NCBI RefSeq assembly: GCF_023898315.1
Contig: NC_064619.1
Location: forward strand, 349,132,650-349,196,649
From: Schistocerca nitens
Lineage: Eukaryota > Arthropoda > Insecta > Orthoptera > Acrididae
Reading direction: 5' to 3'
DNA: 64,000 nucleotides
Shown here one piece after another: positions 12,116 through 22,188 of this stretch (its first letter is position 1; every line of letters starts with the position of its first letter). Under the pieces are notes generated by a model. The model saw only the letters and a program-made list of their open reading frames with translations. It was not told the DNA's origin and ran no database searches. A program made the position numbers and the translations under genes.

Positions 12116-13283
12116 TGTAACGTCTAGTAGAAAAAAAAACAACATATTATGTAGTAATGAGAAAATTATATGTACCAGAGTGTGTTATTGTATGAAATTA
12201 TGTATTTTTTTATTATTTATTTTTGAGAACATCTGCGTCGGCGAGTAATGAAACCGCCACAGACGATAAATGTCCAACAAAGATTAAAATAGGTAACTAG
12301 TATATAATACGTGACAAACATTAATTTCTTTGTCTTCTTCATCTGGGAGTCGAGCGAGTAAGATATCCTGTGTCGTAGTAGCGAACGCTAGTGTAGCATT
12401 CTTTTGTCGAGAGTAAGAGATGTACGCCATTACGTGTGAATTCATAAAGGTGTGTGACAATTGAAATATTTAAATGTTTTAATAGAGTTATTTAAATGAA
12501 AACTTGCATTATTAATTGTTAAAGCTTGCTTGCCTATTATCCCATCCTGTTGAGACATTTATCAGTTATATAAATATTATCTGTGGTGCTGAGCTGCGTG
12601 GAGAACGAAGAGCCGCTGCCGCGGCGTATTTAAACGACTTACAATACAGTCGAGAATACCGCAAGGAAGCGGTAAAATAATAGTAAAATAAAATTATTTC
12701 TTTTAGCTCCCAGACTGGCAGTGCAGATCAGCAGATTTTATGATGTGTTGCAGGTTGACGCGGGCTGCTGATAGGATATAGTACCAAGTACAAATAAGTT
12801 AATGTACCTTCAGAATCTGATAGGAATCTTGCTGTGCTCCGTTCTGGTCTGGCAAACTTTATAGTGACAACGTATTTTTTTTTAATGAGAGTCTCATGTT
12901 CTTGGGCTAGTCGTGGTATGAAATAGTATTTTACCGAGAAATAAAATCCACTGCAAACTTGTGTTTTTGAACGATCATACGAACTGTAACATCAGTGTTC
13001 ATAACAAAGTAATTCCAATTTTCAATAACTATGAAGCAGGGAAGATATATTGATTCTTAGCATGAGTTACAGTTACAAAAAAACGTTCCTTTAATTATAG
13101 GCCAGATACAGAACAATATATTATTTTGCTAAAAGGTAATGATGATAAAGAAATTCAAAGCACAGCAACGCAAAAAGTATTTCACGTAACTCTTTTCATA
13201 TATGCGTTGGTACGCTAATAATAATAATAATAAAAATAAATAAACAAAAGAGCAACAATTTACAATTCACGAGTTACGTGAAA
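12116..13283 (+). repeat. A1 5' LTR (mosaic)
   Basis: It runs from TGTAACGTCTAG to ACGTGAAA, so it ends in AAA rather than the usual CA. The edge is fixed by TSDs in A1, A2 and A3. The first 390 bp match the A1 3' LTR closely, but from somewhere in 12508-12560 to the end it follows the A2 5' LTR almost exactly. A CTGCCGCGGCG block and several AATAAA motifs are present. Promoter and polyadenylation roles are expected for an LTR but are not pinpointed. Confidence 0.88.
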
Positions 13284-13284
13284 C

Positions 13285-13302
13285 TGGCGCCCAACGTGGG
13301 GC
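13285..13302 (+). promoter_or_regulatory. A1 primer-binding site, tRNA-Lys type
   Basis: TGGCGCCCAACGTGGGGC follows the LTR by one base. From memory of animal tRNA-Lys(CUU), whose 3' end is GCCCCACGUUGGGCGCCA, the 18 bases are fully complementary. The last base here falls in GGCC and A2 reads GGCCC. Confidence 0.8.
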
Positions 13303-13801
13303 CAGAATTTGCAGTGGCCACAAATATAAAATTTTTATGTATTTTTCTTTCAGTGTCTATTGTTATGTATGTATATATGTATGTATTTAGTGATAAATGT
13401 ATGTATGTGTATCATGATTAATGCAATGTGTTAATGAATGTGCAACCACTCTTTCATGAAAAAACGTACTACTGCAAGCGAGTCAGAGAAGACGATCCTG
13501 ATAGTACTGAGAAACTGTAACGACTACGTAATCCGGGGGCAGCCGAACCCCGAGATCAGATAAACTAAAGGTAAAACTACAGTGTAGTTGTCCTGTCTGT
13601 AGAAGCTGAGCTCCAGTGAAGTGATCTCATATCGCTAGTGGTGTGCATATTGTGCGTAGTTTGATGTTAGTGTTTATGACAGGACAAAGTTGATGGTAGA
13701 TAGTAATTTTTAGTGTGCAGTGTAGTGTAGATAAATTAACGTATTTTGTGTGCAAGTGGCAAAACTGTCAGATTTTGTGTTCGAGTAGACAATTTAGGAA
13801 T
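13303..13801 (+). other. A1 leader with splice-donor-like site
   Basis: This is the untranslated leader between primer site and gag. It has ATGTATGT-type short repeats near 13370-13410 and a conserved AAAG|GTAAAAC at 13568-13577. The matching site in A2 (GT at 43808) and in A3 reads AAAG|GTAAGAC, a good 5' splice-site match. Leader identity to A2 is roughly 95% by eye. Confidence 0.6.
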
Positions 13802-15947
13802 ATGGTTAAATTGCCTAGCCAACGTCCGAGCAATATGGATACTGAGGAACAACAATTAGTTAGTGCAGGAAATGTAGAACCGGGTACCTTAAGCAGTACA
13901 AGTACTCTCTTTGAGAATATAACATGCGAAAATGTGGGGGCAGGAGCACAGGAAGTGGTGCCACCGTCCACTAGCGCTCAAGGAGATGTAGATAAAGAAA
14001 TTGCACCACCTCCAGAAAAGCAGGAACCAGAGAGTGGTAATCTGCCTGGGGGGTATTCACTTCAGGCTATATTAGAGCGTGTGTTAGATTACCAGGCAAA
14101 ATTTGCGCAACAACAAGCTGAAAAGGACGAAAAAATTGAGATTTTTCTCGCACAGCAAGCTGAGCGAGATCGTCAGCAAGCCGAGCGAGATCGCCAGCAA
14201 GCTGAGCGAGATCGCCAATTAACAGAAAATTTACTTGCCCGGCAAGCTGAGCGAGATCGCCAATTAACAGAAAATTTACTTGCCCAGCAAGCTGAGCGAG
14301 ACCGCCAGCAAGCTGAGCGTGACCAGCAACTTGTGCAGTCGTTAGAATATATGAAAAAAGAGATTGCAGATATGAAACAGAATTATGAGTTGATACCTAA
14401 GGCCGTGCAGGAGTTGACTGAACAGGTCAACAACCTGCAAGTAGCAAATACTAACAGGGTAGACGAAATAGGTGTCTTAGCCAACCGGTTAGAAAAGCTA
14501 GAGGTAGATTCCACACAGCTTGTAGAGCAGAAGTGGAACGAACAAGCAACTAAAATTGAAACCGAATTCAACTCATGGCTAGAAGTGAAGGAGAGTGAGA
14601 TTGACAAAAATATTAATTCTAAGGTACAAGCAGCCATAGCAGATACAAATTCCGAATCGTTCAGTACCGCAGTAAATAGTCAGGTACAGAACGACGTGCA
14701 AACCATCAAACAAATACTCAGTGAGGATATTCCGCAGTGGCAAGTGATTATTAACAAACGGATATCCGACCTGGAAAAGGGTTTAGCACAAAGCAGAAAA
14801 CATCTGGAACATGAAACTATGTCGCCAACAGCCAATGTTTTTGGCAACGCACAAACTTATACGCGACACAACAATGGTGAATCTGTAGTCGATAATGCGA
14901 AGAGCTGTAGCTTCGGTTCGGAGCACACAGCATATGTCCCAGGAGCAAACCCATATAGTTCAAAAATATTAGTGGAAGAAAGTTTAATCAAAAATAGGCA
15001 GTTTCAAACGTTTACTACTGAACGGAAGTCAGTACACCCAGTAGTATTCATAAAAAGCTTTAAAAATATCTTGCCTAGTGTGTGGAATGATGCACAGAAA
15101 ATTCAATACGTAATGTCATACATTCAGGGCGATGCAGCGTTGTTGGGCTACGGAAGTAGCAGACAGCTGCATGACATATGAACAGTTCGAAAGGGCGTTT
15201 CTGTCGAAGTATTGGTCGCCTTGTATACAAGAGCGGCTAAGAAAAGAAGTATATAATCCCGAACCGTACTCACCCCGTCTTGGGAATTTGAGACGGTATT
15301 TTGAAAAGTATATAAACAAAACGCGCTACTGGGACGAGCCTATATCACCAAGAGACATAATAAGACTACTAAAATCACATTTACCCATTCATATCAAAGA
15401 GAAATTAATACACCTACCAGAAAGCGACATGGAACACTTCCTGTCTGTTCTAGATTCAATAGACTTGATCCAGGAAGACGCAAAATCAGCGTGCGATCAT
15501 TCGCGGAATAATGGATCAGGATGTAAACATGACAGAAATAATAGTGCACAAGACCACAACCATGGAAATGGTGGGGGTAACAAGCGGCAAGAGCATTCGC
15601 AAAATAGTAATAATGGTAGAAGCCAGAACGGGTATGGGCAACCAACTTACAACAAAAAGCGTCGATTTGACGACCGGTACGAATCCGGAATGTCAGGGAC
15701 CAACCGCTGGAAAAATGCGCGAGGTCAGTGGCATAGCAATTATAGTGATAGTAATCGAAATTGGCAGCAGAATCAGCGAAGAAGCCCAGAGCGACAGGGT
15801 AATGACCGGTATGACAACAATAGACCACCACCGCAAAACGCGCCTATTGCGCAGCCGTGGCGGCCTACAAATCAGAATGTACATATAGTGGAGGTCGCGG
15901 ACAATAGCCGTCCAAGTACCTCACAAGTAAGCAATCCAACAAACTAG
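13802..15947 (+). pseudogene. A1 gag, one frameshift
   Basis: Structural Gag polyprotein of about 715 residues if read through. I chose the ATG at 13802 (MVKLPSQRPSN) because the frame upstream starts only with GTG and is not open from an ATG in A3. The order is an acidic/proline N-terminus, a coiled-coil with tandem QQAERDR units at about 14130-14330, a second coiled-coil to about 14800, and a capsid-like region (RQFQTFTTERKSVHPVVFIK, then FLSKYWSP). The C-terminal tail is Asn/Gly/Arg/Gln-rich and has no CCHC zinc knuckle. One extra T near 15147 (TTGTTGGGC versus TTGTGGGC in A2) shifts the frame within the capsid-like region. The stop is TAG at 15945. Confidence 0.85.
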
Positions 15948-16643
15948 AATCGGCCTCGATATGCTCTCCATCGCTGGCCGAGGGGTGGAGTGAGAGCAAC
16001 ACGAGTGATAATAATATACCTGGAATATGTATGCTGCGATACAACGACGGTATCAGCATGGATAAAGATCTAATGAACGAACCGCACGAATGTAAGAAAG
16101 ATAACAACGAAAATGTGCAAGCCATGATAGAAGCGAAAATCAACGATGTTGCAGTGAATATAATCATCGACACAGGTGCCTCAGTAAGTGTAATGAGTAT
16201 GGAGTTGTTGAAGGCACTGGGGAAAGGACGTAGCATACCGACTTTTCCGGTTAATAGTTGTAAGGTTTCTGGAGCCATAAGTGCACAGAGCCAATTAGTT
16301 AAGTACCAGGTGCAGGTGGAGATTTGTAAGGAGGGCGAAGCCATAGTAAGCTCGTTCCTCATTGTTAAAGGGTTAAAGGTGGCCTGCATTCTGGGAGTAG
16401 ATTTTCTCCGTGAGAGGGACGCAGTGATCGACCTCTCCTTGGGGAAACTAAGCATAGTTAATAAAGGTAGGAGGATTGAGTTGTCTATGATGAGATCGAA
16501 GGAGGTACTTGTGCCCTGTTGTAATCGAATTAATATCAAATGTAGGAACCACTGGGTACTACAACTAGATGATTGTTCACATGTAGCAGACCTCTATTAC
16601 CCGAATTTAGAGGATCGAAATTTTGAAACAAATGTTGAGACAT
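15908..16643 (+). pseudogene. A1 pol part 1: aspartic protease (truncated by insertion of B)
   Basis: The frame is -1 relative to gag. It is open from just after a stop at 15905-15907, so it overlaps gag by about 40 bases; the first ATG is at 16031. No canonical slippery heptamer XXXYYYZ lies in phase in the overlap. The protease shows the catalytic IIIDTGASVSVMS motif (near 16168) and the flap-side ILGVDFL motif (near 16390). This is the retroviral-type aspartyl protease that processes Gag and Pol. The coding sequence is cut at 16643 after EDRNFETNVE, and the frame then runs a short way into the B LTR. Pol resumes at 29896. Confidence 0.85.
16640..16643. repeat. Target-site duplication ACAT, left of B
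   Basis: ACAT here and at 29892-29895 bracket element B exactly. Removing B and one ACAT restores an uninterrupted A-family pol like that at 46860-46900. Confidence 0.92.
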
Positions 16644-17403
16644 TGAAAGGTGGCTACACTGAGCCACAGCGCCAGTATCGCGCTAGAGAGTATTGTTCCG
16701 CCGCCTCCACTGGCAGTGATTATTGAGAACTCGTAGTGGGCAGTGCTTTGGGAGAACTCGCGGTAGTCAGTGCTGAGATGTCGTAGTGAGTAGTGTTTGT
16801 TGAGATGAGCTAGTAGGCAGTGCTTGCTGAGATGTGATACTGAAAAGTTCTTGTTGAGATGTGATAGTAGCGAGTCGGTGTGGAGAGATTGTAATGTCTA
16901 GAGTGCTTTTCATCAATATAAATTAAGGTAACAAACTACTTTTCTTTTCTTTCTCATTATTTCAATGTCCTGAATAATGCGTCATTACAGGTTCAGTCAA
17001 CAAAGCATCTGGCTTGTGTTCTTGTATTAGAGTGTAATTCTGGTTTTCTTGAGTAATTATGGTATTTCTATTTTCTTTAATTAATTCAGTATAAATGATA
17101 TTTAAAATTTCTTGTGTTGTTGAAGAAGAACCGTGCCAGATGCGTACGTTGAGTCATACTTCCACACACAGAACAGTTACACTTGTGCTTTGGTTTCGTA
17201 GGTTTTATAGTTGCTGGGGACTTAATTAATTAATTGTGTTAATGAAAATTTCCATTTCAATCTTTGTTGTTGTTCTATGCAGTCAGATTGCGTAATAATA
17301 CTAGTCAGGGCCAACCGTTACGAGACTTCGTAATCGGACAGACAGCTACTAAACAAAAAATTAAAATATTATTTTCATTTTATTTTAATTAAGCCCCCAT
17401 GCA
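16644..17403 (+). repeat. B 5' LTR
   Basis: Matches 29131-29891 almost base for base; differences include CAGTATCGCG versus CAGAGATCGCG near the start, GTAGTGGGC versus GTAGAGGGC, and TTTTATAG versus TTTTGTAG. Short repeats of GAGATGTGATAG type occur in the first 230 bp. Confidence 0.93.
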
Positions 17404-17405
17404 CG

Positions 17406-17415
17406 TGGCGACCGC
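17406..17415 (+). promoter_or_regulatory. B primer-binding site
   Basis: TGGCGACCGC starts two bases after the LTR. From memory it could pair with the 3' end of a tRNA-Arg (…GCGGUCGCCA), but the match does not extend further, so the primer is uncertain. Confidence 0.5.
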
Positions 17416-17744
17416 TGCTTCGGATCGACCCTTGGAATTTTTCTGATTGTAGAAATAGTAGACAGTAGGATTGTTCTAGTAATTTGTAGTTTAGTAATGG
17501 TAGTCTATATTGCATGTGTAGATTTGGTAATTGTCATTCTTCTAATGGTAATTTTTTTTTTGCAAAATTTCATTTCTGTTGTTTTGTCTATGGGTTTGAC
17601 AATTTAGTGCAATTATTTCAATTGTTCGATTAATCGTGTTTGAGGGAAACATTTCGTGTGAATGGTATTGTTGGAAATAAGGAGGCATTGTGGGTAATTT
17701 TCGTACAAGGACGAGTTTGGTATTTGTAATTGATTACGCGATCG
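17416..17744 (+). other. B leader
   Basis: AT-rich untranslated leader between primer site and gag. No other feature is evident. Confidence 0.55.
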
Positions 17745-18313
17745 ATGAAAAAGGTAAAAATGATGGATAGTCAGAATGACGAAATTGTTGACATGGCGAG
17801 CTCGCCAACACAGGAGAACAGTATGTTGAATAATGAAGTGGAAAACAATGTAATAAGTCGGGAAAATAGTCCGGAACCATTTCAAAATTTTTCTCAATCA
17901 GAAAATTTTCAGAATTCGAGATTAACGACAGAAGATTCTGGAATAGTATTGAATACAGATAGCCTTACAGCTATGACGAAGGAAGCTGGTTTTGTGGGAA
18001 ATGTTAGGGGCGAAAGGAATTTGGAACTAGTTCATATGGAGCAGTTGATGGGTATAATATTAAATTTGGGATCTGAATTAAAAACTGAGATGGGAACAAT
18101 TAAAACAGAGATGGGAACAATTAAAACAGAGATGGGAACTTTGGCAACACGGTTAGAAACAGATAGGGGAACAATGGAAACACGGTTAGATTCACTGGGA
18201 TCACAGTTGGGATCACAAATAGGAACAATTAAAACTGATATGGGAACAATGGAAACACGTTTTGACTCACTGGGATCACAGTTAGGATCTGAATTAAAAA
18301 CAATGGAAACACG
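17745..18313 (+). pseudogene. B gag, N-terminal part
   Basis: The first ATG is at 17745 (MKKVKMMDSQND); the frame upstream begins only with TTG. The protein starts acidic and Asn/Ser-rich, then has a tandem coiled-coil of KTEMGTI and METRLDSLGSQLG units at about 18080-18310, from repeated GAGATGGGAACAATTAAAACA DNA. It is cut at 18313 by the Penelope-like insertion and continues in the same frame from 20358 once the insertion and one 12-bp duplicate are removed. Confidence 0.8.
18302..18313. repeat. Putative 12-bp target duplication of the Penelope-like element
   Basis: AATGGAAACACG occurs here and at 20358-20369, flanking the element, and keeps the gag frame. Caution: the same words occur in the neighbouring gag repeats (for example near 18172), so this could be pre-existing repetition. 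Confidence 0.6.
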
Positions 18314-18341
18314 AAATTGTTTAGGCTTTCGTGGCCACTTG

Positions 18342-18955
18342 TTGACAAACTGCCCATTGGCTTCTGTCTCGGGTTCTTCGGCCGACGTTCATCTAATGAT
18401 TTTTCTGACGTTTCGCCAGCACGAGTGGCTGGCATTGTCAAAGCTTCACCCTCCATTGCCGGTGGTGAACTGGAGGCGAGCTCGCGGCCGCAGACTATAT
18501 GTACCTGGCGCGCCAACGTCCGAGGGCTTCTCCGCGGTCATTTCCGGTGCGGTTCTCCTCTTGCTACCTGCGACGGTCGTTCGCTGCAGTACGGGAAGCC
18601 AGGATCCGTTTACCTTAAGGCTTTCCTCTTTCTTATTGAAACTGTTCGCGTGTTTTTGGATTTCTACAGCTTCTCTGAACAAGCGCGTGTGATAGTGCTT
18701 CTCTACAGCCAGAACTTCCGTGTCGGCGAATTTTATTACGTGGTCGGTCTCATTCAGTGCGTGCTCTGCCACGGCCGATTTCTCCACTTGCCCCAACCTG
18801 CAATGTCGCTTATACTCTTTGATCCTGGTGTTAATGGATCGTCCAGTCATTCCGACATAAACTTTTCCGCATGTGCAAGGTATACGGTATATTCCCGACA
18901 TTGCAAGTGGGTCTCTTTTCTCCTTCGCCGATCTAAGACACTCTTTGATCTTCCT
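18342..18955 (-). repeat. Inverted arm: reverse-oriented copy of the Penelope 3' end
   Basis: On the minus strand this encodes the same endonuclease region as 19746-20255, from TRKIKECLRSAKEKRD through GIYRIPCTCGKVYVG to LQFTTGNGG, with one visible residue change (EYKRH versus EHKRH). The junction at 18955/18956 places it head to head with the truncated polymerase reading the other way. Few differences between the arms suggest that they arose in one event. Confidence 0.88.
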
Positions 18956-18956
18956 G

Positions 18957-20255
18957 GTCAGTTTTGATGTTGTTTCGTTATTTACGAAAGTGCCACTCAG
19001 CGACGCTCTGGAGCACATCGGTTCCATGTTCCCGCAAGACATCAAAAAGCTCTTCCATGCATGTCTCACCACGAGCTATTTCACGTGGAATGGCGATTTC
19101 TACGAACAGCTGGAAGGCGTCGCCATGGGTAGTCCTCTCAGTCCAGTGGTGGCCAACTTCTTCATGGAACAATTCGAAGCACAGGCACTGGACTCGGCGA
19201 CTTGCAAACCTAAGGTGTGGTACAGGTACGTCGATGATACTTTCGTGGTGTGGAGCCATGGTGAAGAACAGCTCGGTGAATTCCTGAGACACTTGAACAG
19301 CCTCCAGGCCAACATAACATTTACCATGGAAGTAGAAAAGGAGAAGAAACTGCCATTTCTAGATGTGCTGGTCACAAGGGACGGCGAAAACCTGGGACAC
19401 AGCGTGTATCGAAAACCGACACACACGGACCGATACCTGCACAAACTGTCAAACCACCACCCGAGCCAGAAAAGAGGCATGATTAGTACGCTCGTAACGA
19501 GAGCAGGACGAATATGTGAGCCTCAACACCGCAAACGAGAAATGCAACACCTGGAAACTGTTCTGAGGAGCAATGGGTACTCCACAAATTACATTAGAAG
19601 TGTAACAGAGCCAAACACTCGGCGAAGTAAGGAACCAGAAAAAGAAATGTCGGGTACGGCCTTTCTGCCATACATTTCCGGAGTGACGGACAGAATCGGC
19701 CGTATATTGCGCAAACACGGCGTAAAGACGATTTTCAAACCGACAAGGAAGATCAAAGAGTGTCTTAGATCGGCGAAGGAGAAAAGAGACCCACTTGCAA
19801 TGTCGGGAATATACCGTATACCTTGCACATGCGGAAAAGTTTATGTCGGAATGACTGGACGATCCATTAACACCAGGATCAAAGAGCATAAGCGACATTG
19901 CAGGTTGGGGCAGGTGGAGAAATCGGCCGTGGCAGAGCACGCACTGAATGAGACCGACCACGTAATAAAATTCGCCGACACGGAAGTTCTGGCTGTAGAG
20001 AAGCACTATCACACGCGCTTGTTCAGAGAAGCTGTAGAAATCCAAAAACACGCGAACAGTTTCAACAAGAAAGAGGAAAGCCTTAAGGTAAACGGATCCT
20101 GGCTTCCCGTACTGCAGCGAACGACCGTCGCAGGTAGCAAGAGGAGAACCGCACCGGAAATGACCGCGGAGAAGCCCTCGGACGTTGGCGCGCCAGGTAC
20201 ATATAGTCTGCGGCCGCGAGCTCGCCTCCAGTTCACCACCGGCAATGGAGGGTGA
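18957..20255 (+). CDS. Penelope-type reverse transcriptase (partial) fused to GIY-YIG endonuclease
   Basis: An open frame of about 430 residues. It starts inside polymerase motif A (VSFDVVSLFTKVP, with the catalytic Asp), then has GVAMGSPLSPVVANFF, the YVDDTFVVW active-site motif near 19221, and LPFLDVLV. A linker leads to the endonuclease, with GIYRIPCTCGKVYVGMTGRS near 19804 carrying the GIY...YVG core and conserved Arg. The reading continues upstream into the inverted arm (to 18873), but that part is antisense to the endonuclease and not genuine protein. Only the upstream finger motifs are missing. The stop is TGA at 20253. Confidence 0.85.
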   Translation, partial: VSFDVVSLFTKVPLSDALEHIGSMFPQDIKKLFHACLTTSYFTWNGDFYEQLEGVAMGSPLSPVVANFFMEQFEAQALDSATCKPKVWYRYVDDTFVVWSHGEEQLGEFLRHLNSLQANITFTMEVEKEKKLPFLDVLVTRDGENLGHSVYRKPTHTDRYLHKLSNHHPSQKRGMISTLVTRAGRICEPQHRKREMQHLETVLRSNGYSTNYIRSVTEPNTRRSKEPEKEMSGTAFLPYISGVTDRIGRILRKHGVKTIFKPTRKIKECLRSAKEKRDPLAMSGIYRIPCTCGKVYVGMTGRSINTRIKEHKRHCRLGQVEKSAVAEHALNETDHVIKFADTEVLAVEKHYHTRLFREAVEIQKHANSFNKKEESLKVNGSWLPVLQRTTVAGSKRRTAPEMTAEKPSDVGAPGTYSLRPRARLQFTTGNGG

Positions 20256-20357
20256 AGCTTTGACAATGCCAGCCACTCGTGCTGGCGAAACGTCGGAAAA
20301 ATCATTAGATGAACGTCGGCCGAAGAACCCGAGACAGAAGCCAATAGGCAGTTTGTC

Positions 20358-22185
20358 AATGGAAACACGGTTAGATTCACGAATAGGGACATGTTTCAAA
20401 AACATGAAAGATGAATTAAAGAAAGAAATTAGAGAGGAAGTACAACCGATTTTGAATGCTCACAATAATAGATTAATTGCAGTAGAGATTAGACAAAGGG
20501 AACAGGATAGAGAACAGGAAGAAAGAGATCGCGTGATAGTACATAAATTTTCAGAGTTAAATTTACAACGTGCACACGATAAGAAAGAAATATTTGAGAG
20601 AATCGAGGAATCCGTACCAAATGACAGAATAAATAATCTAACACAACAATATGAACAGTTAACTACCAAATGTGTCAACACTGAAACCCGAGTCGCGACA
20701 CTTACGGAAGACGTAAGTAAACAGAAAGAAAGAATAGGTGACTTATCGGAAAGAGTTGAGGAGATTTCTGATAAATTGACAAATCTTAGTTTACATGGGG
20801 ACAGATATTCGGATGATACAGCTCCATTGCCATTTGCGGAAACTGAAGAGTACCAGAACATAAATAAACATGTTGAAAATCAGGGAAAATTTAATGAACG
20901 CGTTAAAAGGGAAGTTGAGGCATTACGGAAGCAAGTCAAACAAATTGAAGGTGGAATCGTAGGAAAAGACAGCAAAAGAAATTTAGAATCACAGATAGCA
21001 GAGGGCTTTGAAGAAAATAATTTGTTTCATTTACGGGACGCAACAGGAGAGCGCCAGGCGCGCGAACTTGACAATAATCGACATTCAAACTGGGACAGAC
21101 GCGGTAGGTCTTTGTCGCCACGAGGCGAAAACTTTGACTATAAACACTTTTTGACTGTTCGGAAATTTAAGATCTTCCGCAATTCTAAGAATGACATACA
21201 TCCATGTGCATGGTTAGATCAATTTATGTACGCACTTCCACCAAATTGGCCACTAAGTCACAAACTGGAATTTATGTGTGGATATTTAGAAAACGAACCG
21301 GCGACGCGGATGCGCGCACTCATTAGATATTGTAATAATCTGAATGATTTTTATCATGCATTTCTATCGGCATATTGGTCCGAAAACACACAAGACAGAG
21401 TCAAACATAGTCTGATTATGCAGCGTAATTTTAAACAGTCTGAGTTCCGCACGCCGGCAGAATACTTTGAAGACATGATTCGAAAGAATCAGTTCTTGTC
21501 CAACCCTTATAGCCCGACTGAATTAATTCGCATTTGTTTAACTAAGCTGCCACAATCCATAAGACAAATTGCTTTAGCTGGAAGATGTAAAGACGACATT
21601 GAGACTTTTAAGACTTTGTTACAAGAACTTGAGTATGACAACGACGACGGGACTTCTTGTAACTTTTTCAGTAACAGTAATTACGATAGATTTTCAGAGA
21701 AAAGGGATAGTGATCGGAACGGGCGTTATATGGGTAATTTTGAGAATGACAGACGTAACAGACAGGACAATAGATACCAGCCTTATGACAATAACAGACG
21801 TTCTAACAGAAATTACACAGACAATTATAATAACGGTAATTCTTACCGGAATGATCAATCATACGGAAACAGTAATCGGTATCATCAAGACAGAAATTAT
21901 TCATACAATAATAGAAACTCTTACTACAGAAATAACCAAGGTAGTAGGTCTAACAATAATTTCAGAAGTGACAGTCGAAATTATACAAGAAGTAGTTATG
22001 CAGACAGACAGGAAAACAGAAATTTTAATAACAGACACAACCAAGAATTTGCATCTAACAGACAGGAAGGACCTAATTGGCATCCTCCGCGTGACGGAAA
22101 TTCAGAGAGACAAGTGGAAATAGTAGAAATTGATCCGTGAAATGACGGGAATAATCAAAGACGTGACGCAAACAATCGACCATGA
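20358..22185 (+). pseudogene. B gag, C-terminal part, one internal stop
   Basis: Continuation of gag from METRLDSRIGTCF. A long coiled-coil runs to about 21000. The capsid-like region begins NFDYKHFLTVRKFKIF near 21131 and includes ENEPATRMRAL and FLSAYWSENTQ. The tail from 21660 is very rich in Asn, Arg, Tyr and Ser (NNRN-type repeats) and contains no cysteine knuckle. TGA at 22138 ends the frame. By alignment with C, the original gag end is the TGA at 22183, and 22138 probably arose from CGA. The frame continues into pol. Confidence 0.82.
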
Positions 22186-22188
22186 CTT
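22183..22188 (+). promoter_or_regulatory. B gag-pol junction: in-frame UGA-CUU
   Basis: TGACTT separates gag and pol in one frame. It aligns with TGACTA at 34635-34640 in C. UGA followed by CU, best as CUA, is a known weak-termination context, so suppression of this stop is the likely route to Gag-Pol. Confidence 0.6.

Larger units (their letters stand above)
18314..20357 (+). mobile_element. Penelope-like element, 5' truncated, with inverted duplicate of its 3' end
   Basis: The plus-strand body (about 18957-20359) encodes the C-terminal part of a Penelope-type reverse transcriptase joined to a GIY-YIG endonuclease. Its left side (18342-18955) is a near-perfect reverse complement of its right side (19746-20359), giving 614-bp arms around a 790-bp centre. 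About 28 bp (18314-18341) precede the left arm. Inverted partial copies next to a truncated copy are known for Penelope-like elements. The fingers region of the polymerase is absent, so this copy cannot be autonomous. Confidence 0.85.

Noticed and set aside
15865..16539. Minus-strand frame of 224 codons, also seen at 46244-46777 and 58124-58828
   Set aside because: Runs antisense to the protease in all copies. Its hydrophobic look comes from the complement of the protease codons.
18873..18956. N-terminal extension of the Penelope open frame
   Set aside because: It is antisense to the endonuclease in the inverted arm. The polymerase sequence proper begins at about 18957.
18317..18967. Plus-strand frame of 216 codons
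   Set aside because: Antisense of the endonuclease in the inverted arm.
19449..20405. Long minus-strand frame of 318 codons
   Set aside because: It is the antisense of the plus-strand Penelope polymerase and endonuclease and has no family signature of its own.
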